From: Dasypus novemcinctus
Taxonomy: Eukaryota; Chordata; Mammalia; Cingulata; Dasypodidae
DNA: 64,000 nucleotides
Direction of reading: 5' to 3'
Assembly (NCBI RefSeq): GCF_030445035.2
Contig: NC_080699.1
Span: 7,874,001 to 7,938,000, forward strand
The notes under the pieces were generated by a model, which saw nothing but the letters and a program-made list of their open reading frames with translations, ran no database searches and was not told the DNA's origin. Every line of letters starts with the position of its first letter. Position 1 is the stretch's first letter. Made by a program: the position numbers and the translations under genes. Positions 1 through 10,327 of the stretch are shown here, piece by piece.

Positions 1-240
1 ATTTTATCCATTTTTAAGTGTACAGTTCAGTGATATTAATCATAGGCACAATATTGTGCCACCATAACGACTATCCATTACTAAGATGTTTTCAGGGCTC
101 CAAACAGAAACTCTATCTATTAAGCAATAACTCCCCATTCCCTACTCCTCCCTTGGTAATCTCAAATCTGTTTACTGTCTCTAAGAGTTTGCATATTCTG
201 GATATCTCATTGAGGCAAATGCATATTCACATGACCTCTC
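1..240 (-). mobile_element. L1 fragment, antisense, 5' end outside window
   Basis: The sequence reads like the antisense of an old L1 3' region: a TTTTAAGTGTACAGTTCAGTG-like start, then the NNCACCATAACGACTATCC and TCCCCATTCCC segments seen in mammalian L1M/L1ME tails. It is diverged and has no target duplication visible because the window begins inside it. Confidence 0.6.
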
Positions 241-1790
241 TTTCAACCCCCAAACGTTCTTCCAAATACACTAAGTACTTGAACTGACCTTGTTGTCAAG
301 AGTAATCTAATGCTTTTTTCACTCTATATTCCCACCTCAGATTGCAGAGCCAGATATGGGAGTGTGGGTAAAAAGGCAGGGCTTTAGCTGGTCAGGTGAA
401 GCAAGGAAGTGGTAGGAGTGGAGTAGATAACCATGGAAGACAATGATCATAGTGAGAGCATCATAGGATTGGCAAAATTCCACAAAGATGAAAGACTCGA
501 GCTCTGGTTGCTGTTGACTTTTTTGTTGCTGTTGTTTTTATGGGAAGGCATGGTATGTTGGAAGGAGAGAGGAGCAGTCAGTGTCTGCCTCATTACCCAA
601 CAGCAGGAGGTCTATACTTTGTGCTATGAGTTAATAGCCACATGACAGCGTTTCTGAGAGGATGAAATGATAAGCCATGACAATTGTTTAGAACAATGCC
701 CGGTAAAACAGTTAAATGCTCAAAAATCGCTATTATTTTATTATCATAGTTATCATCATCATCTTTGCATCCATCAATCCCCTTCAGCAGCCGATAGATC
801 CTCCAGGTCCTGGCCAGCTGCTTAGGGGAGAGCGTGGGATGGAGAAACCACAGGGTCGTGAAATGGATGTTTCAGCCCAGACCCGCAGTGAAGGCAGGGC
901 TGCTCTAGACAGTGGGTGGAAGCCAGCCTAGAAACTGATCTCAAACTGCCTAAGGCGTGTCTTCCATTAATTGCTTTCTCAGGATCAGCTGAGTGGCCTA
1001 CAGTGATATTTCCTGTAGGCCTAAACTCTGGGGAATTTGTCTAGTTTGGAGATCAGAATAAGTAAGAGCAAGTGATGATCTTAGATATTCATTAAACTGA
1101 CATCTTGGTAATAGTGGCACGAAAAGAGCACTGTGGAAGTAGAATGATGAGATTGCCCGGTATATTCTCTCTGCAAGTTTGCAAATACTAAGTGTGGAGA
1201 AGCTCAGCTTGGGGCTTGGAGAGGAAAACATATATAGTTCAATCAGCTCTGTTTTGAAATGACCCCAATTTAGGGCAGCGCTTCCATTTCCCAGGCAGAA
1301 TCTGAAAATATCCTTCAGTAGGTGATTTTCGCTCAGAATTCAAAGACCACGGAGGCTGGGAAGCTGGGCTGTAGGGGAAGCTGTGTGATAGTGGGGTCTG
1401 CAGTTGACACTATTGGCATAGCTCAGAGAAAAGGCCGCATAGGATGAGGGTGTGCAGGCGGGAGACCCTGAGAGCTAAGACAAACGTGTACAACCTGGGA
1501 GGGAAACCATCAGCCATCAGCATCCAGCCTGCAGAGCCAGATATGGGAGTGTGGGACCACTCAGGACCACTTCACAGGCACCGTGGTCCCCACGGAAAGT
1601 GAACGCCAGTCCAGGGCACCCCCTCGAGAGTGGATGTGGACTTGGCGAGCAGCTGAACCACGGCTGGCTCTAGAGTCTAGTCTTTTTTCCTATCTCTGTA
1701 TGTGTCTTACAAATAACAGTATCGTCTTTACGTAGGTTTTCTTAGCCACTCTTTTTCTGCTTAATATATCAAGAGACTCTTTCATATCCC
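241..1790. other. Unassigned intergenic sequence
   Basis: I recognise no gene. Reading frames are short (up to about 77 codons) and unlike known proteins. A 26-base segment starting TGCAGAGCCAGA occurs identically at 343-368 and 1530-1555 in the same orientation. Confidence 0.5.
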
Positions 1791-1799
1791 TAAGTAGTG

Positions 1800-2340
1800 T
1801 TTTATCAAATGTTTCATTCATTCAGCAAATATTTATGAGCACAATTAGGTGCCAGGTGCTGTTCTAGGCACCAAGGATATTGTGGCAGATGTGGCAGATT
1901 AGGCTCCCACTCTCAAGGGAGATTGCAGACTGGTGAGGGAGAAAATAAATACATGGAAAATGAAAATGCCAGAACTGAGAGGTGCTATGCAAAAAAAAAA
2001 AAAGGGAAGTGATTTGATTGAGTGTTTGAGACCATTTTCAATCAGAGGTCAGAGAGAGCCTCACTGAGGGAGTGATATTTAAATTGCAGTTGTAGTGATG
2101 GAAAAGAACCAGGCATTCAACGATCTGGAATCTCTTACCCTAGAGATCTGGAATCTCTTACCCTACAGAGTCCAGATGGAATCACTGACTCACCTAAGCC
2201 AGAAGCAGCTCAGCCGTGCAAGGAGCAGTAAGAAGCCCGGGGTGACTGAGTGCGGGGGTGAGGGCGATGAGGTCACGAGTTAGGAAGGCTTGCATCTGCC
2301 ACCAGAGGAGAAAGGAGGCTAGAGTTTTATTCCAATGGTG
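1800..2340 (-). mobile_element. L2 LINE fragment, antisense
   Basis: The segment contains the landmark antisense-L2 order: ATTCAGCAAATATTTATGAG, a GTGCCAGGTGCTGTTCTAGG-type stretch, then a segment resembling GGGAGTGATATTTAAATTGC and AGAAGGGAAGCCATTGGAGG further on. It includes a 13-A run at about 1990 and a 23-base tandem duplication at 2122-2167. Confidence 0.7.
2122..2167 (+). repeat. 23-base tandem duplication in L2
   Basis: Two adjacent copies of a unit beginning GATCTGGAATCTC occur at 2122-2144 and 2145-2167, identical except near the last bases. This looks like local slippage or duplication within the L2 relic. Confidence 0.8.
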
Positions 2341-2384
2341 AAGGGAAGCCATTGGAGGTTATTTTACATAAAATATCATACACA

Positions 2385-3100
2385 CATCCATTTTATTGAG
2401 AAATAATTTATATACAATAAAATCTCCAAATTTTAAGTCTACAATATAATTAATTTTAATAAATGTATGCAGTCATGTAATCAACACCACAATCATGGTG
2501 TAAAGCATTTCCATTACTCCAAAAAGTTTCTTCTTGCCTCTCTGCAATCAATCCTCTCCCCCAACCCTGACCCCCTAATGTGATGGTTTGAGGCTGCAAT
2601 GGACCCCAGAAGAACCCTGTTCTTAAAGCTAATCCTTTCCCGTGGGTGCAAACCTATTGCTGGTGGGACCTGTTGATGAGGTTGCGTTGGTGAAGGGCCT
2701 TTAGATTAGGTTACTTCAGTAAGGTTTGACCCAGGGTGGGTCTTATCCTCTTTCTGGAGTCCTTTATAAATGGCATGAATATGGAGTGAGAGACAGAGAA
2801 AGCTGGAAGCAAGAAGCTGAAGCAACGAAACCCAGAAAGAAGGGAGAAACCAGCAAATGCCACCATGTGACTTGCCATGTGACAGAGGAGTCCAGGATAG
2901 CTGGCATCCAGTGTTTGGGGAGAAAGCATTGCCTAATGATGCCTTGATTTGGGCACTTTCACAGCCTTAGAACCAAGCTTGCAAGTTAATAAATCCCCAT
3001 GGTAAAAGCCAACCTATTTTTGGTTATTGCATTTTGACAGTCTAACAAACTAAAACACATCACAACCACTGATCTGCTATCACTATATATATATTTTTTA
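2385..3100 (-). mobile_element. Old antisense L1, interrupted by an LTR at about 2579-3057
   Basis: 2385-2578 reads as antisense L1 (TTTATTGAGAAATAATTT start, CATTTCCATTACTCC, ending CCCTGACCCCC), and it resumes near 3058 with ACAACCACTGATCTGCT, the next part of the same L1 consensus. The interruption is described separately. Confidence 0.6.
2579..3057 (+). mobile_element. MaLR/MLT1-like solo LTR
   Basis: About 480 bases from TGTGATGGTTTGAG to CTAAAACACA. It has the MLT1-type order: a GACCCAGGGTGGGTCTTATCC-like block, AGAGACAGAGAAAGCTGGAAGC-like block, and an end reading GACAGTCTAACAAACTAA. It starts TG and ends CA, as LTRs do. I could not find a convincing 5-base target duplication, so the exact ends are uncertain. 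Confidence 0.6.
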
Positions 3101-3820
3101 ATTTGTAAATAGTGTACAAATGTTAATAGCTTAAATGGTATATACAGTCAAATAAAAACTTGCATTAACAATTGGCAGGGCTGTCTGCATAGTGTGTCAG
3201 GTTCCTCTTCCTTGCTCAAGCTGTCATGTGGAATGGGACGGAATGGGATGGCAGGGACGAAAGCCGGCAACTTGCTGCCTGCAAACTCCCCATCCAGCCT
3301 TGAAACCCGGTCAGCAGGCCGAGGGCAGTGGCTCTGCACTGGGCTCCTCAGAGCTCCCAAGCACACCCTCACAGTTGGGCCAACCAAAGCAAACCATTCA
3401 ATTTCCTGGCACTTCCATTTTCAGGATCTTGGAAAGCCAGTCAGGCCCAATTTGGTCTGGAAAGGAACAGGGACCCCAGCTCGGCCTTCTGTCTCTCCAT
3501 CAGGTCGAAAGAGCCCAGGGGTTAAGGGGCACTCGATGTTCCCACGCCCAGCCCTGCTGAGACCTGCAGGACACAGATCTGAGTCATCTGTTACAGCTTC
3601 CAGCCAAGCCAGCTCTGGCCTGGAGCAGGGGCTCGCAGTGCAGGCAGCAGGGAGCTCAGGAGGGGCAGGGGACCAGGGAAGAGAGGCGCCCCATGGGTCC
3701 ACCCTGTGCTGCTTCCCCTATCATAATTTTGACTTTTTTAGAGTGCTCTATCAGGGAGGTCATATAGTCAGGAATGGCAACATAATTTTCAGAGCCCAGT
3801 GCAAAAAGAAAATTTAGGAC
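3100..3820. other. Unassigned GC-rich stretch with a 207-codon open frame
   Basis: The sequence is GC-rich between about 3190 and 3720 but poor in CpG. A plus-strand frame at 3194-3817 has 207 codons, with no recognisable domain, no homologue I know, and overlapping open frames on both strands. It is more likely base composition than a gene. Confidence 0.4.
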
Positions 3821-3823
3821 CCT

Positions 3824-5238
3824 GTTTTAGTTTGCTAAAAGTTGCCAAAAAGTTTCCACTCACAATAGGTTCACACCCACAGGAACGGATTAGTTCTAAG
3901 GACATGATTTTCTGGGCTCCATCCACCATCAACCCATCACAGGCTCCTTGTTTAATATTATTAAGAATTTCAGGGAAGCGGACTTGGCTGAGTGGTGAGG
4001 GCATCCATCTACCACATGGGAGGTCCACAGTTCAAATCCCGGGCCTCCTTGACCCATGTGGAGCTGGCCCATGTGCAGTGCTGATGCGCGCAAGGAGTGC
4101 CCTGCCACGCAGGGGTGTCCCCCCCATAGGAGACCCCCACGCGCAAGGAGTGCGCCCCATAAGGAGAACAGCCCACCACAAAAGAAAGTGCAGCCTGCCC
4201 AGGAATGGCATCACAGACACGGAGAGCTGACACAACAAGATGACTCAACAAAAAGAAACACAGATTCCCATGCCACTGACAACAAAAGAAGTGGACAAAG
4301 AAGATACAGCAAATAGACACAGAGAATGGACAACTGGGGCCGGGGGGAGAAGGGGAGAGAAATAAATAAATAAATAAATAAATCTTCAAAAAAAAGTACA
4401 GGGAAATGGACTTGGCCCAGTGTTTAGGGCATCCGTCTACCACATGGGAGGTCCGCGGTTCAAACCCCGGGCCTCCTTGACCCATGTGGAGCTGGCTCAT
4501 GCGCAGTGCTGATGCGCGCAAGGAGTACCATGCCACGCAGGGGTGTCCCCCGTGAAGGGGAGCCCCACGCACAAGGAGTGCACCCGTAAGGAGAGTTGCC
4601 CAGCAAGAAAGAAAGTGCAGCCTGTCCAGGAATGGCGCCGCACACATTTCCCGTGCCGCTGATGACAACAGAAGCGGACAAAGAAACAAGATGCAGCAAA
4701 TAGACACAGAGAACAGACAACCGGGGGGGGGGGGGGGGGATTTAAATAAATAAATAAATCTTTAAAAAAAAAAAAAGTACAATCTTTAAAAAAGAATTTC
4801 TGGGGAAGCAGTTGTGGCTCAACTGATAGAGCATCTCATCTGCCTATCACATGGAAGGTCCAGGGTTGGATGCCAAGGGCCTCTTGACCCATGTGGTGAA
4901 CTGGCCTATGTGCAGTGCTGCCGGAGTGCCCTGCCATGCAGGGGTGCCCCCCACGTAGGGATGCCCCACATGCAAGGAGTGTGCCCCACAAGGAGAGCCA
5001 CCCAGAGCAAAAAAAGTCCAGCCTGCCCAGGAGTGGCGCCGCACACATGGAGAGTTGACATAGTGAGATGACACAACAAAAAGAGACACAGATTCCCAGT
5101 GCCGCTGACAAGAATGCAAGCTGACACAGAACACACAGCGAATGGACACAGAGCAGACAACATCGGGGAAGGGGAGAGAAATTAAAAAAAACAAAAAACA
5201 CCTAGTATTTAAAATATGCTAAAAAGAAGAATTTCAGG
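3824..5238 (+). mobile_element. Old antisense LTR-like fragment invaded by three head-to-tail DAS SINEs
   Basis: 3824-3962 resembles the TTAGTTTGC...GGTTCACACCCA elements at 5758-6226 and 6336-6763. DAS copies occupy about 3975-4400, 4401-4791 and 4801-5226, all plus strand, each with a tRNA-like head (A/B boxes, GGTTCAAA-type B box) and an AATAAATAAAT tail. The target AAGAATTTC(AGG) occurs three times, at 3963-3974, 4792-4800 and 5227-5238. The second SINE sits in the tail of the first, repeating AAAAAAGTACA. The third belongs to the variant with a CTGATAGAGCATC head. Confidence 0.85.
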
Positions 5239-5364
5239 ACAGCAACAGTAGAGCATTAAGCCAAGCCCAGGGGCCCTCTGAGCTCAGCCTGTGTCACTGC
5301 ACAGGTCACACACCCATGAAGCCACTTGCATGCAGTATGTAGTTATTTGTTTGGCTTCTTTTAT

Positions 5365-6335
5365 TTAGCATGTTGATCCATCCATGTTGTTGCAAGTGCC
5401 TGTAGTTTGTCCCTTTTTATTGCTGAAAAGTGTCCTATCAGATAAATGCACTGCAAATTCATGTGTCTAGTCACCGATTCATAGACTTTGGGGTTGTTAC
5501 CAGCTTAGAACTGTTAAAAGTAAAACTGCTTCAAACATTCAAGTACATGCCTTTGTGTGTTGTCTTTTGAAGAGCAGAAGTTTTTAATTTGATGAAATCC
5601 AGTTTATCATTGTTTCATGCTTCTTGTGTCCTATCTAAGAAATCATTACCTACCAAAGATGTTCTCCCATTTTCTTTCAGAAGTTTCACAATTTTAGGTT
5701 TTACATTTGGGTCTTGATTGATTTTGAGTTCGTTTTTGTATATGACGTAAGGTAATATCTTAGTTTGCAGGAGCTGCAATGACAAACACTATAGAATGGG
5801 TTGGCTTAAACAACAGGAATTTGTCACCCAGTTTTTGAGGCTTTAAGTCCAACATCAAGGTATCTGTGGGACATGTTTTCTCCTGGAGTCTGAAGCATTC
5901 TAGTGGTGGTTGACGCTCTTACTTACATCATATGGAGCGCTCTCTCTCCTTTTTGGGCTCCTGATAACTTGTCTGAAATTCCTCTCTTCTAAAGACTTCA
6001 GGCATATTGGATTAAGGCCCACCCTCACTCAGTTTGCCCACACTTAAATAAAAACATCTTTGAAGGCCTACTTACAAAGAGGTTCACATCCATACCCTGA
6101 CTTACCTTACCTAGGAGCATACTCAGAGATGCTATTTACAATGGGTTCACACCCATAGCACTGGGGATTAAGACTTGAACTTGTCTTTGTAGGGGACATG
6201 ATTTAATCTAGGACAAGTCAATTCTCTCTCTCTCTCTTTTTTTTTTTTTTTTAATGTAGATATCCAACTGTTTCAGCACCATTTGTTGAAAAGTCCATCC
6301 TTTCTCCACTAAATTGCCTTTGTATTTACATTGAG
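5365..6335 (-). mobile_element. Antisense L1 fragment, interrupted by an LTR-like element
   Basis: 5365-5757 follows antisense L1 ORF2 (GTTGATCCATCCATGTTG, GAAGTTTTTAATTTGATG, TGATTTTGAGTTCG). It resumes around 6240-6335 with GATATCCAACTG and CAGCACCATTTGTTGAAAAG, the expected continuation. The interruption (5758-6226) is an unrelated insertion. Confidence 0.75.
5758..6226 (-). mobile_element. MLT1/MaLR-like LTR, antisense, copy 1
   Basis: It begins CTTAGTTTGCAGGAGCTGCA, has AAACAACAGGAATTTGTCA, and ends near GGGGACATGATTTAATCTAG. The second copy at 6336-6763 shares the same order of blocks. Both contain a TACTTACAA...GGTTCACA motif, also present at 3860. The family looks like a MaLR LTR in reverse; this is an inference from motif order. 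Confidence 0.5.
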
Positions 6336-6763
6336 GTTTATCTTAGTTTGCCAGGGCTACTATCTCAAATACCATACAAGGAGCTGGCCTAAACAACAGA
6401 AATTTATTGGCTCACAGTTTTGAGATTAGAAGTCCAAAGTCAAGATACCAGCAAGGCTTGCTTTCTCCCCAAATCTGTAGCATTCTGGTGCTGGCAGATG
6501 GCAATCATTAGAGTTCCTTGACTTCTATCTTTGCCCCCTGTCCCATGGTGATGTACTCTTCTTTCTTGCTCCTGTGACTTCTGGTTCTCTTTGAAGGCCT
6601 TCAGTAATCCAGATTAAGGCTCACTCTGCTTCAGTGGTCATACCTTAACTAAAAAGAACATCTTCCAATGGTCCTACTTACAATAGGTTCACACCCACTT
6701 GGATGCAGATTAAGATTAAGAACATGTGTTTGTTGGGGTACATAATTCAACCTACCTCAAGGT
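6336..6763 (-). mobile_element. MLT1/MaLR-like LTR, antisense, copy 2
   Basis: It begins TTATCTTAGTTTGCCAGGGC and contains AACAACAGAAATTTATTGGC, CTGTGACTTCTGGTTCTC and CAATAGGTTCACACCCA, ending near GTACATAATTCAACCTACC. It is less diverged than copy 1. Confidence 0.55.
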
Positions 6764-6769
6764 CTATGA

Positions 6770-7426
6770 TCCATTAAAGTATCTTTTAAGCAGAGGAGTA
6801 AGAGGATCTTTTTTTTTTTTAAAGATTTATTTATTTATTTATTTCTCTCCACTCCCCCCCAACTCCTGTTGTCTGTTCTCTGTATCTATTTACTGTGCCT
6901 TCTTTGTCCACTTCTGTTGTTGTCAGCGGCATGGGAATCTGTGTTTCTTTTTTTTGTTGCATCATCTTGTGTCAGCTCTCCATGCATGCGGCACCATTCC
7001 TAGGCAGGCTGCACTTGTAAGAAGATCTTTTAACAAGATTATGCAACTGCTATGAACAGAATGGATTATAATGAAGCAAAAGTAAAATCAGAGTTCAGTT
7101 AGAAGACTCTTTCTTTATAGTTCAGATGAGAAATGGTGCAAACTTGGTGATTTTAAGCACAGGAATGACAAGATCTCATGTGGCTTTAATTGGCACTTCC
7201 CTAATTACTCATGATGCGGATTATTTTTTCATATGTGTATTTGCCATCCATTAATCATTTTGAAGTGTCTGTTCAAATCATTTTCTTTTTTTTTGTTTGT
7301 TTGTTTTTACACTTAGGTTTATGATGTATTTGAATATTTTAAGCAGAGGAGGGAAAAGATCTTTTAACAAGATCATGCAGCTACTATGAAGAGTGGGTTA
7401 TAATGAAGCAAAAGTAGAATCAGAGT
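6770..7426 (-). repeat. Local duplication of an L2 segment (units 6770-7190 and 7319-7426)
   Basis: Both units carry TTTTAAGCAGAGGAG followed by GATCTTTTAACAAGAT and ATAATGAAGCAAAAGTA. They share changes that are not in the usual L2 sequence, so they are copies of each other. Unit 1 is broken by a DAS SINE (6813-7016). Unit 2 is broken by the MaLR provirus and continues at 10328. An antisense L1 scrap (about 7195-7318) separates the units. Confidence 0.65.
6813..7016 (-). mobile_element. DAS SINE, 5'-truncated
   Basis: Only the 3' half of the SINE is present, with the tail (AAAGATTTATTTATTTATTT in reverse) at the left and the break at GGCAGGCTGCACTT. The target duplication GTAAGAGGATCTTTT / GTAAGAAGATCTTTT is at 6798-6812 and 7017-7031, with one mismatch. 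Confidence 0.9.
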
Positions 7427-8734
7427 TGTAGCTGTTTGATATGGATATGAATTCCAAGATAGATATTGGATTATGTTTATAATCTGGTCTGTACCTGGGC
7501 ATGATTAAGTTATGATTAGGGCTTTGATTGGGCCACATCATTAGGGCATTGAGTCCCTACCCCTTGGTGGGTGGGGACTCACAGGACAGAGATGAGGGTT
7601 CTTAATGTTGGAGTTTTGATGTTGAAGTTGATGCTGAAGTCTTAAGCTGGAGCCCCAGGAAGTAAGCACAAAGACGAAAGAGAAGCAAGCCCCAGAAAGA
7701 GAGGAACACTGAGCTCAGAAAGAAGCAAGACCTGGGAAGAGAGGAACCCAAGAAGCCTGAACCCTCATAGATGTTGGCAGCCAACACATGAAAATAGACT
7801 CTGGTGATGAAAGTAACTTATGCTTTATGCCCTATTATCTGTAAGCTCCTACCCCACATAAATACTCATTATAAAAATGAACCAATTTCTGGTATTTTAC
7901 ATCAGTACCCCATTGGCTGACTATTACAGAATTTGGTACTAAGAAGTAGGGAAGTGCTTTTGCAATAACCAAAATGCTGGAACGGTTTTATAAATGGGTA
8001 AGGGGTATTTTTTGGAAGAATTGTGAGGTGCTTGATGGAAAAGGCCTAGATCTCTTTGAAGAGACTATTGATAATAATATGGATGCCAAAGAGACATTTT
8101 GCGATGCCTTAGAAGTAAATGATGAAACCATTATTGGAAACTAGAAGAAAGGCGATCCGTGTTTTAAAGTTGCAGAGAACTTAGCAAGATTAACTCCTGG
8201 TGTTTTATGGAAGGCAGAATTTGAAAATGGTGAGCCTGGGCATTTAGCTGAAGAAATTTCCGAAGTAAACCCATAGAAGGCAGCTTAGCTTCTGCTTGCA
8301 GCTTATAGCAAAATGCTAGATGAGAGAGATACTAAGGACTGAACTGTCAGACACAAAGAAAACAGAAACTGATACTAGAAATTCCAAGCCTCTGGAAGTC
8401 AAGCTCTCAGATGAAAGTGCCCCATTGGAGGACTTAACTAAACTTGGAACTTGTAAATCAGGATTGAAGATGAAGTTATGTTGGAAAGACTTGTGGAAAG
8501 TCTTACTGTCTGATGACTTGGACCCCTGCTTCTTGCATGCTAAACCAACAAAGTTTTTGAGAGAGCTGTATGAATAAAACCACTGTCAGCTTGCATGAAA
8601 AGGGACATGGAAAGGGGAGATTGAAGAAAAAACAACTTTAAGAGGAAAATCATGGAAGCCAAGAACTGGAATTAAGATATCGTCTTGGGCCGAACCCCAC
8701 CCATGTGTACAGAGAGGGTGAGTTTACCCCAGCA

Positions 8735-9060
8735 GTTGAAGAGGGTGGATGTTCCCACCCAATGTTGTGGGAGAGTTGTGCTATCCCAGGATACAGAGAG
8801 GGTGGAACACATTTCCCAAGGATTAGGGCAGTTAAGGTGAATACCCCACAGGTCTGAGAGGGGTGGACCTGTCCCCTAAAGGTTAGGGAAGGCCAGGTGG
8901 TTAACTCATTGCTCTGAGAGGATTGAGCCTGTATGCCAAAGTTTAGGGGGAATTTTGTCTTCACATCACTGTATTAGGGGGGTTAAGACTCTAACCCGAA
9001 GATTGGGTGAGGTGTGGTAATCATCCCAACACTCTTGGAGTGTGAGGTCTGGAGCTTGGT
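8735..9060 (+). repeat. 60-base degenerate tandem repeat inside the MaLR internal region
   Basis: Units start at 8735, 8792, 8852, 8912, 8972 and 9032, spaced 57, 60, 60, 60 and 60. Each carries an AGAGGGTGGA-like start, a CCC(AA)GG-TTAGGG middle and a GGT-A-TC-CA end. The units are strongly diverged. A partial unit precedes 8735. Confidence 0.75.
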
Positions 9061-9384
9061 CAACACCCAGATGCTTGATGAGGGCAGAACCAAGAAAATG
9101 GCTGTTGGGCAAGCATGTGGAAAGGGTGGATTCCCATAAGGCACCAAGGAGAAGAAACCATCCTCTTAAGAATGACTCTCAGACTGAAATCAAATGGAGG
9201 AAACCCTGCAGGTTTACTGAACTGTAGAGGACCCGTGACTCATGTTTCCCTCCCAATTTCTCCTTATTGTAATGAAAATGTTTATCCTTTGTTCATTTGT
9301 GAAATGGAAACAGATAAATTTTTTGTAAGTTTCAGAGGTCTATAGCAGACAGGACTTTGCCCCAAGACAAACTGTATTTCTTTA

Positions 9385-9690
9385 TTTTATTTATTTTTAT
9401 AGCAGTAGTAACTTTATTTTTTTTTCCTTCTTTATTTTCTTTTAAATGTCACATTCAAAAAATATGAGGTCCCCACATACCCCTCACCCCACCCACCCCA
9501 CCCCTCCCACATCAACAAACTCTTCCATCATTGTGGCACATTCACTATTCCTGGTGAATACGTTCTGGAACACTGCTGCACCACATGGACTGTAGTCCAC
9601 ACTCTCCCCCAGTCCATCCAGTGGGCCACGACAGGACACACAATGTCCAGCATCCGTCCTGCAGCACCACCTAGGACAACTCCATCCTAG
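9385..9690 (-). mobile_element. L1 3' UTR insertion (5'-truncated) in the provirus
   Basis: A reverse-oriented, short L1 3' end of the xenarthran type (reverse of GAGGTTGTTGATGTGGGAGG-type sequence) with its A-tail at the left. The target duplication GTATTTCTTTA is at 9374-9384 and 9691-9701. Related 3' ends occur at 18176-20158, 33235-33516 and 59278-59788. Confidence 0.88.
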
Positions 9691-10327
9691 GTATTTCTTT
9701 AAATTGATTGTGATATGATTTAGTACTTGCATTGTTACTGATTTAAGGTTTTTTGAATATTGTAATGTCTTTTTGGAATTCAGAGGGTGAAGTATAGCAC
9801 TTTAATATGATTATGAATTCCAAAAATAGATATTGGATTATGTTTGTAATCTGGTCTGTTACCTGGGCATGATTAAGTTATGATTAGGGCTTTGATTGGG
9901 CTACAACATTAGGGCATTGAGTCCCCACCCCTTGGTGGGTGGGACTCACGATAAAAGGCGTAGCAAAGGACAGAGCTGAGGGTTCTTAATGTTGGAGTTT
10001 TGATGTTGAAGTTGATGCTGAAGTCTTAAGCTGGAGCCCTGAGAAGTAAGAACAGAGAGGAAAGAGAAGCAAGCCCCAGAAAGAGAGGCACACTGAGCCC
10101 AGAAAGAAGCAAGACCCGGGAAGAGAGGAACCCAAGAAGCCTTAACCCTCACAGATGTCAGCAGCCATCTTGCTCCAACATGTGAAAATATACTTTGGTG
10201 AGGGAAGTAACTTATGCTTTATGGCCTGGTATCTGTAGGCTCCTATCCCACATAAATACCCTTTGTAAAAACCAACCAATTTCTGGTATTTTGCATCAGC
10301 ACCCCTTTGGCTGACTAATGCAAGAGT

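Larger units (their letters stand above)
7427..10322 (+). mobile_element. Complete MaLR-type (ERVL-MaLR) provirus, degenerate
   Basis: 5' LTR 7427-7928, internal region 7929-9792, 3' LTR 9793-10322, flanked by the 5-base target duplication AGAGT (7422-7426 and 10323-10327). The flanks join into one continuous L2 segment, which confirms the ends. The internal region opens AATTTGGTACTAAGAAGTA, typical of MaLR just after the LTR, and has a purine-rich stretch CAGAGGGTGAAG before the 3' LTR. No long open frame exists. The 5' LTR lacks about 17 bases, including the GATAAAAGGC TATA-like box kept in the 3' LTR. The internal region carries a 60-base tandem repeat and an L1 insertion (9385-9690). MaLRs encode no envelope, and this copy cannot encode any retroviral protein. 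Confidence 0.88.

Noticed and set aside
3194..3817. 207-codon plus-strand frame
   Set aside because: GC-rich composition, overlapping frames on both strands, no recognisable domain, no splice or promoter context.
4009..4707. 232-codon open frame and many similar 80-130 codon frames across the window
   Set aside because: They lie in reverse on DAS SINEs and repeat the same peptide motifs wherever a SINE copy occurs; they are non-coding SINE sequence.
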